From: JAEINY01 sp942490535
GTDB taxonomy: Bacteria > Bacteroidota > Bacteroidia > Bacteroidales > Marinilabiliaceae
NCBI GenBank assembly: GCA_942490535.1
Contig: CALNXQ010000005.1
Coordinates: forward strand, 1,612,001-1,676,000
Direction: 5' to 3'
Length of the DNA stretch: 64,000 nt
In this document: one piece after another, positions 61,320 through 64,000 of the stretch
Layout: each line of letters starts with the position of its first letter
Position numbering within the stretch: the stretch's first letter is position 1
Position numbers and translations under genes: made by a program
The notes under the pieces: generated by a model
Database searches by the model: none
Told to the model about the DNA's origin: nothing
The model's input: only the letters and a program-made list of their open reading frames with translations

Positions 61320-61556
61320 TTACTTTGCGTTCTCTTCGATATAAGAAATCGCATCACCAACGGTACCGATGTTTTCTGCTTGATCATCTGGAATGGCGAT
61401 GTTGAATTCTTTTTCGAATTCCATAATCAGTTCTACAGTGTCAAGAGAGTCAGCACCTAAGTCATTTGTGAAGCTAGCTTCTGGTGTAACTTCGGTTTCA
61501 TCAACTCCCAACTTGTCTACGATGATTGCTTTTACTCTTGATGCAATGTCTGACAT
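61320..61556 (-). CDS. acpP: Acyl carrier protein
   Basis: 78 residues, acidic, four-helix. The phosphopantetheine Ser is in GADSLDTVELIMEFE near residue 37. Carries growing acyl chains for FabF and others. First gene of the acpP-fabF-rnc operon, preceded by a good promoter. Confidence 0.97.
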   Translation of the reverse strand: MSDIASRVKAIIVDKLGVDETEVTPEASFTNDLGADSLDTVELIMEFEKEFNIAIPDDQAENIGTVGDAISYIEENAK

Positions 61557-61605
61557 AGCTCTAAGATTTAAATTAATACTAATAAAATGTTTTTAAACAA
61601 CTTTG

Positions 61606-61637
61606 CAAAGAAATACATTTGCCGATAATAATTCAAA
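61606..61637 (-). promoter_or_regulatory. Promoter of the acpP-fabF-rnc operon
   Basis: On the minus strand TTTG (61634-61637) and TTTCTTTG (61606-61613, 7 of 8 to TAnnTTTG) are separated by 20 bases, the usual spacing. Transcription would begin near 61600, about 44 bases before the acpP ATG. Confidence 0.55.
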
Positions 61638-61727
61638 TATCATGTAAAGAAATTGTAAAAGAGAGGCGCTTTTTTCCTAATTTTACGCTGTTTTATGGGG
61701 TAAAAATGCTGCTGTAAGTTAAAGATA

Positions 61728-62291
61728 ATGAAAAAGATAGTCCTGTTTGCGTCCGGGTCGGGTTCCAATGTTGAAAATATTGTCAATTTCTTTGCCGAAA
61801 AGGATGAAGTCGAAATAAGTTTGGTGTTGACAAACAACCCAAATGCCTATGTTATAGAGAGATGTAGTCGCCTAGGTGTGCCTTGTCAAGTGTTTGGTCG
61901 AAAGGAATTCAGGGAAACAGGCTCGGTTTTAGAGCAATTGCAAGGGATTGCGCCCGATTTGATTGTGCTGGCCGGCTTCTTGTGGTTGGTTCCTTCCGAC
62001 ATTGTTCAGGCATTTCCACGTCGAATTATTAATATTCATCCAGCCTTATTGCCAAAATATGGTGGCAAAGGAATGTATGGTGAGCATGTGCATCAGGCCG
62101 TCGTGGATAATAAGGAAAGCGAGACGGGTATTACAATTCATTTTGTGGATGAACACTACGATGAAGGCGCAGTTATTCTGCAAACAACTTGTACAGTAGA
62201 ACCTACGGACTCAGCCGCTGATGTGGCCCGCAAGATTCATCAGCTCGAATTTGACTATTTTCCGAAAGTAGTGGAGTCGTTACTTTTGTAA
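61728..62291 (+). CDS. purN: Phosphoribosylglycinamide formyltransferase
   Basis: 187 residues. Transfers formyl from 10-formyl-THF in purine synthesis. Starts KKIVLFASGSGSNVENIVNFF; catalytic segment IINIHPALLPKYGGKGMYG with the Asn-His pair, and SETGITIHFVDEHYDEGAVI with the Asp. Divergent from acpP. Ends at a bidirectional terminator. Confidence 0.96.
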   Translation: MKKIVLFASGSGSNVENIVNFFAEKDEVEISLVLTNNPNAYVIERCSRLGVPCQVFGRKEFRETGSVLEQLQGIAPDLIVLAGFLWLVPSDIVQAFPRRIINIHPALLPKYGGKGMYGEHVHQAVVDNKESETGITIHFVDEHYDEGAVILQTTCTVEPTDSAADVARKIHQLEFDYFPKVVESLLL

Positions 62292-62333
62292 AGTATCAAT
62301 CGATGTAATAATACCGTGTAATAGATATAACAA

Positions 62334-62361
62334 AAGGCTCCGGATGATGCGGAGCCTTTTT
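62334..62361. terminator. Bidirectional terminator between purN and the M23 peptidase gene
   Basis: GGCTCCG (62336-62342) pairs with CGGAGCC (62350-62356) around GATGATG, with AAAA before and TTTTT after. Confidence 0.9.
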
Positions 62362-62381
62362 AATTATCAGTTAGTTGTTGA

Positions 62382-63650
62382 TTAATTCTGCTGTAGAACC
62401 AAACTATCCAGGCTTATTTGGAGTGGTTGAATGAAAGTGTTGTATTGTGAACGGTTCTCTTCCTTAACGGGTTCCACGGGAGGTGCATCGATTTTAAGTG
62501 GGTCCACCGGTTTGCCATTTTTAAAAACTCGGAAATCCAGATGCGGGCCCGTTGATAAACCAGTGGAGCCCACATAACCAATTAGTTGTCCTTGCTGTAC
62601 GTGATCACCTTTGTTCAGTCCTTTGGCAAACCCTTTCAGGTGCATGTAAACGGTGGAGTATACGCTGTTATGTTTGATTTTTATATAATTGCCACCTCCT
62701 CGTTTTTGATAGGATTTATCGATCACCCGACCATCGCCTAAGGCATAAACGGGTGTTCCGGATGGTGCGGCATAGTCTATTCCATGATGTGGACGGCGGA
62801 TTTTCAATACCGGATGCAAGCGGCTGTTGGAAAACTTACTGCTAATTCGAGAAAACTTTAAAGGTGCTTTCAGGAACGCTTTACGTAAGCTTTGTCCTTC
62901 TTCATCGAAGAAATTCCAGGCGCTGTCTTCTTCAAAATTAAAGGCGTAATAGTCACGCCCGCGATGGTGAAATAAAGCCGCATGTACTTTCCCGACGCCA
63001 ATGGAAGTACTGTCTACGTAATTTTCATCGTACATTACTTTAAAATAGTCGCCTTTCTCAATGCCAAAGAAGTCTACTGTCCAGGCGTATATTTCCGATA
63101 ATTCAATGGCTAAAACGGGATGCACGCCATTGTCGGTCATAGCATTCCACAGGGACGAAGTGATTACGCCGGTAGCTGTTTTCGGTATGGTGACAATTTC
63201 TTTCGCCTCGCGATAGACATTTATTGAGTCGGCCAGTGAGACCACCATGTAATCGGTGTTGTCTATTTCATACACAAAGTGTTGGAGCTGTTGGGTTGTA
63301 TCACCCGATATGAAAAGCGAATAGTGGTTGCCCACTTTTATTTTGCGCACATCAAAGACCGGTTTTGTTTTTTGAACAATCTTATGAATAGTGGGGTAAT
63401 CAATGCCTGCTTTTAGAAAAATGTCAGCCAGATTTTGATTGCGTGTAATGCGATTGCCTTCAATGAGGAAAGAGTCTTTGGGTAGTCCGTATAATAATTC
63501 CGGTTCAGGGATCTCTACGATTTGCATGGAATCCAGTGTTTCACTGGTAATGGGTGAAACTGGGTGTTGATAACGATTAATCAAAAACAATACGAGAGGA
63601 ATAGCAATGGCCAGTGCAGGCAGAGCGAAATACAAAACTCTTTTCTTCAT
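62382..63650 (-). CDS. M23-family (LytM-type) peptidoglycan peptidase
   Basis: 422 residues. An N-terminal membrane segment (VLYFALPALAIAIPLVLFL), an OapA/LysM-like central region (IEGNRITRNQNLADIFLKAGI, about 65-160), then the M23 fold at about 280-390. RLHPVLKIRRPHHGIDYAAPSGTPV gives the HxxxD zinc ligands, and YMHLKGF and GSTGLSTGPHLDFRVFKNGKPVDPL follow. The usual HLHF is HLDF here, so the last zinc histidine is replaced by Asp. It probably cuts peptide cross-links in the periplasm, or has become a regulator like EnvC. Confidence 0.9.
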   Translation of the reverse strand: MKKRVLYFALPALAIAIPLVLFLINRYQHPVSPITSETLDSMQIVEIPEPELLYGLPKDSFLIEGNRITRNQNLADIFLKAGIDYPTIHKIVQKTKPVFDVRKIKVGNHYSLFISGDTTQQLQHFVYEIDNTDYMVVSLADSINVYREAKEIVTIPKTATGVITSSLWNAMTDNGVHPVLAIELSEIYAWTVDFFGIEKGDYFKVMYDENYVDSTSIGVGKVHAALFHHRGRDYYAFNFEEDSAWNFFDEEGQSLRKAFLKAPLKFSRISSKFSNSRLHPVLKIRRPHHGIDYAAPSGTPVYALGDGRVIDKSYQKRGGGNYIKIKHNSVYSTVYMHLKGFAKGLNKGDHVQQGQLIGYVGSTGLSTGPHLDFRVFKNGKPVDPLKIDAPPVEPVKEENRSQYNTFIQPLQISLDSLVLQQN

Positions 63651-63683
63651 TATACTTGAGAAATTTTAGACGGGGGCCAATAT

Positions 63684-63709
63684 ATAAAAAGAAGCCCGGA
63701 AAACCGGGC
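63684..63709 (-). terminator. Terminator of the YitT-family gene
   Basis: GCCCGG (63694-63699) and CCGGGC (63704-63709) flank AAAA. On the minus strand the stem is followed by TTCTTTTTA. It sits directly after the stop at 63715. Confidence 0.8.
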
Positions 63710-63714
63710 TCAAG

Positions 63715-64000
63715 CTATATTTTTATTTTATCAAATCCTTTTCCATAAACCCCCATTACGTTGCCCATGGTAATGAATGCTTCCGGATCAATTTCCTTCA
63801 CAATCCGGAAAACAACCTGTGATTCACTTTTTCGGCCGATGACCATGAGAACTTTCACATCTTCGCCGGAATAGCCACCGGTGCCGTGCAGAACCGTCAA
63901 ACCGCGATTGGCATCAAAAATAACGGATTTGCGAATTTCTTCATATTTATTGGAGATAATGAAAAACTGAACGGTCTGTCTGTTTCCTGAAATCACCATG
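63715..64000 (-). CDS. YitT/DUF2179 membrane-protein family, C-terminal part
   Basis: About 95 residues reach the window edge, and the 5' end lies outside. The visible part is a DUF2179 domain: QTVQFFIISNKYEEIRKSVIFDANRGLTVLHGTGGYSGEDVKVLMVIGRKSESQVVFRIVKEIDPEAFITMGNVMGVYGKGF. In full-length members this follows five or six membrane segments. The function is unknown in this phylum. An ATG happens to sit at 63999, but the family length (about 280-300) says the gene continues upstream. Confidence 0.85.
   Translation of the reverse strand, partial: MVISGNRQTVQFFIISNKYEEIRKSVIFDANRGLTVLHGTGGYSGEDVKVLMVIGRKSESQVVFRIVKEIDPEAFITMGNVMGVYGKGFDKIKI

Overview
The window is chromosomal DNA from a member of the Bacteroidota, probably a Marinilabiliales or Bacteroidales relative. 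The evidence is a type IX secretion sorting domain, RprX/RprY, the acpP-fabF-rnc-IPExxxVDY gene order, an LptE lipoprotein, a TonB-linked receptor with a carboxypeptidase-like N-domain, and many TAnnTTTG promoter elements. Genes run off both edges: ruvA on the left and a YitT/DUF2179 gene on the right.

Layout. Bases 1-2.8 kb hold ruvA (partial), thiL, a gene-free stretch with a degenerate 21-bp array, and an unknown helical protein. Bases 3.3-17.9 kb form an accessory surface/toxin island: five tandem secreted tail-fibre-like paralogues with near-identical C-terminal modules and divergent AT-rich fronts, a type IX cargo protein, a giant SpvB/FG-GAP/RHS polymorphic toxin, and its probable immunity gene. 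Bases 18.1-19.8 kb hold a second 21-bp array, a decayed toxin-antitoxin pair, an intact related pair on the other strand, and a truncated haemoglobin. Bases 20.3-29 kb hold the SUF iron-sulfur assembly genes (sufB, C, D, S, E and a DUF59 gene), queG and aspA.

Bases 29.3-47.9 kb are dominated by storage glucan metabolism: a GSCFA protein, debranching enzyme, a GT4/5-type glucan synthase, a GH57 amylase, a CBM48-like protein, a glycogen synthase-phosphorylase fusion, and branching enzyme on the other strand next to kdsB. An IS66 element of 2,070 bp with a perfect 8-bp target duplication has landed inside this region, before a TonB-linked outer-membrane receptor. A third 21-bp array lies between that receptor and glgB. 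Bases 48-64 kb are core genes: a sigma-54 activator, lptE, a TPR protein, secG, groES-groEL, a sugar epimerase, lepA, rprY-rprX, an IPExxxVDY-like protein, rnc, fabF, acpP, purN and an M23 peptidase.

The observations I rate highest are these. (i) Three intergenic arrays have a strict period of about 21 bp. Each has its own consensus, with a semi-conserved half and a hypervariable half per unit. (ii) A perfect 19-bp hairpin capped by a UACG tetraloop sits at the very start of the RNase III coding region. (iii) The five tail-fibre genes are modular mosaics. (iv) A frameshifted toxin-antitoxin relic faces its intact homologue. Coding calls rest on motif recognition by eye; no database search was run.
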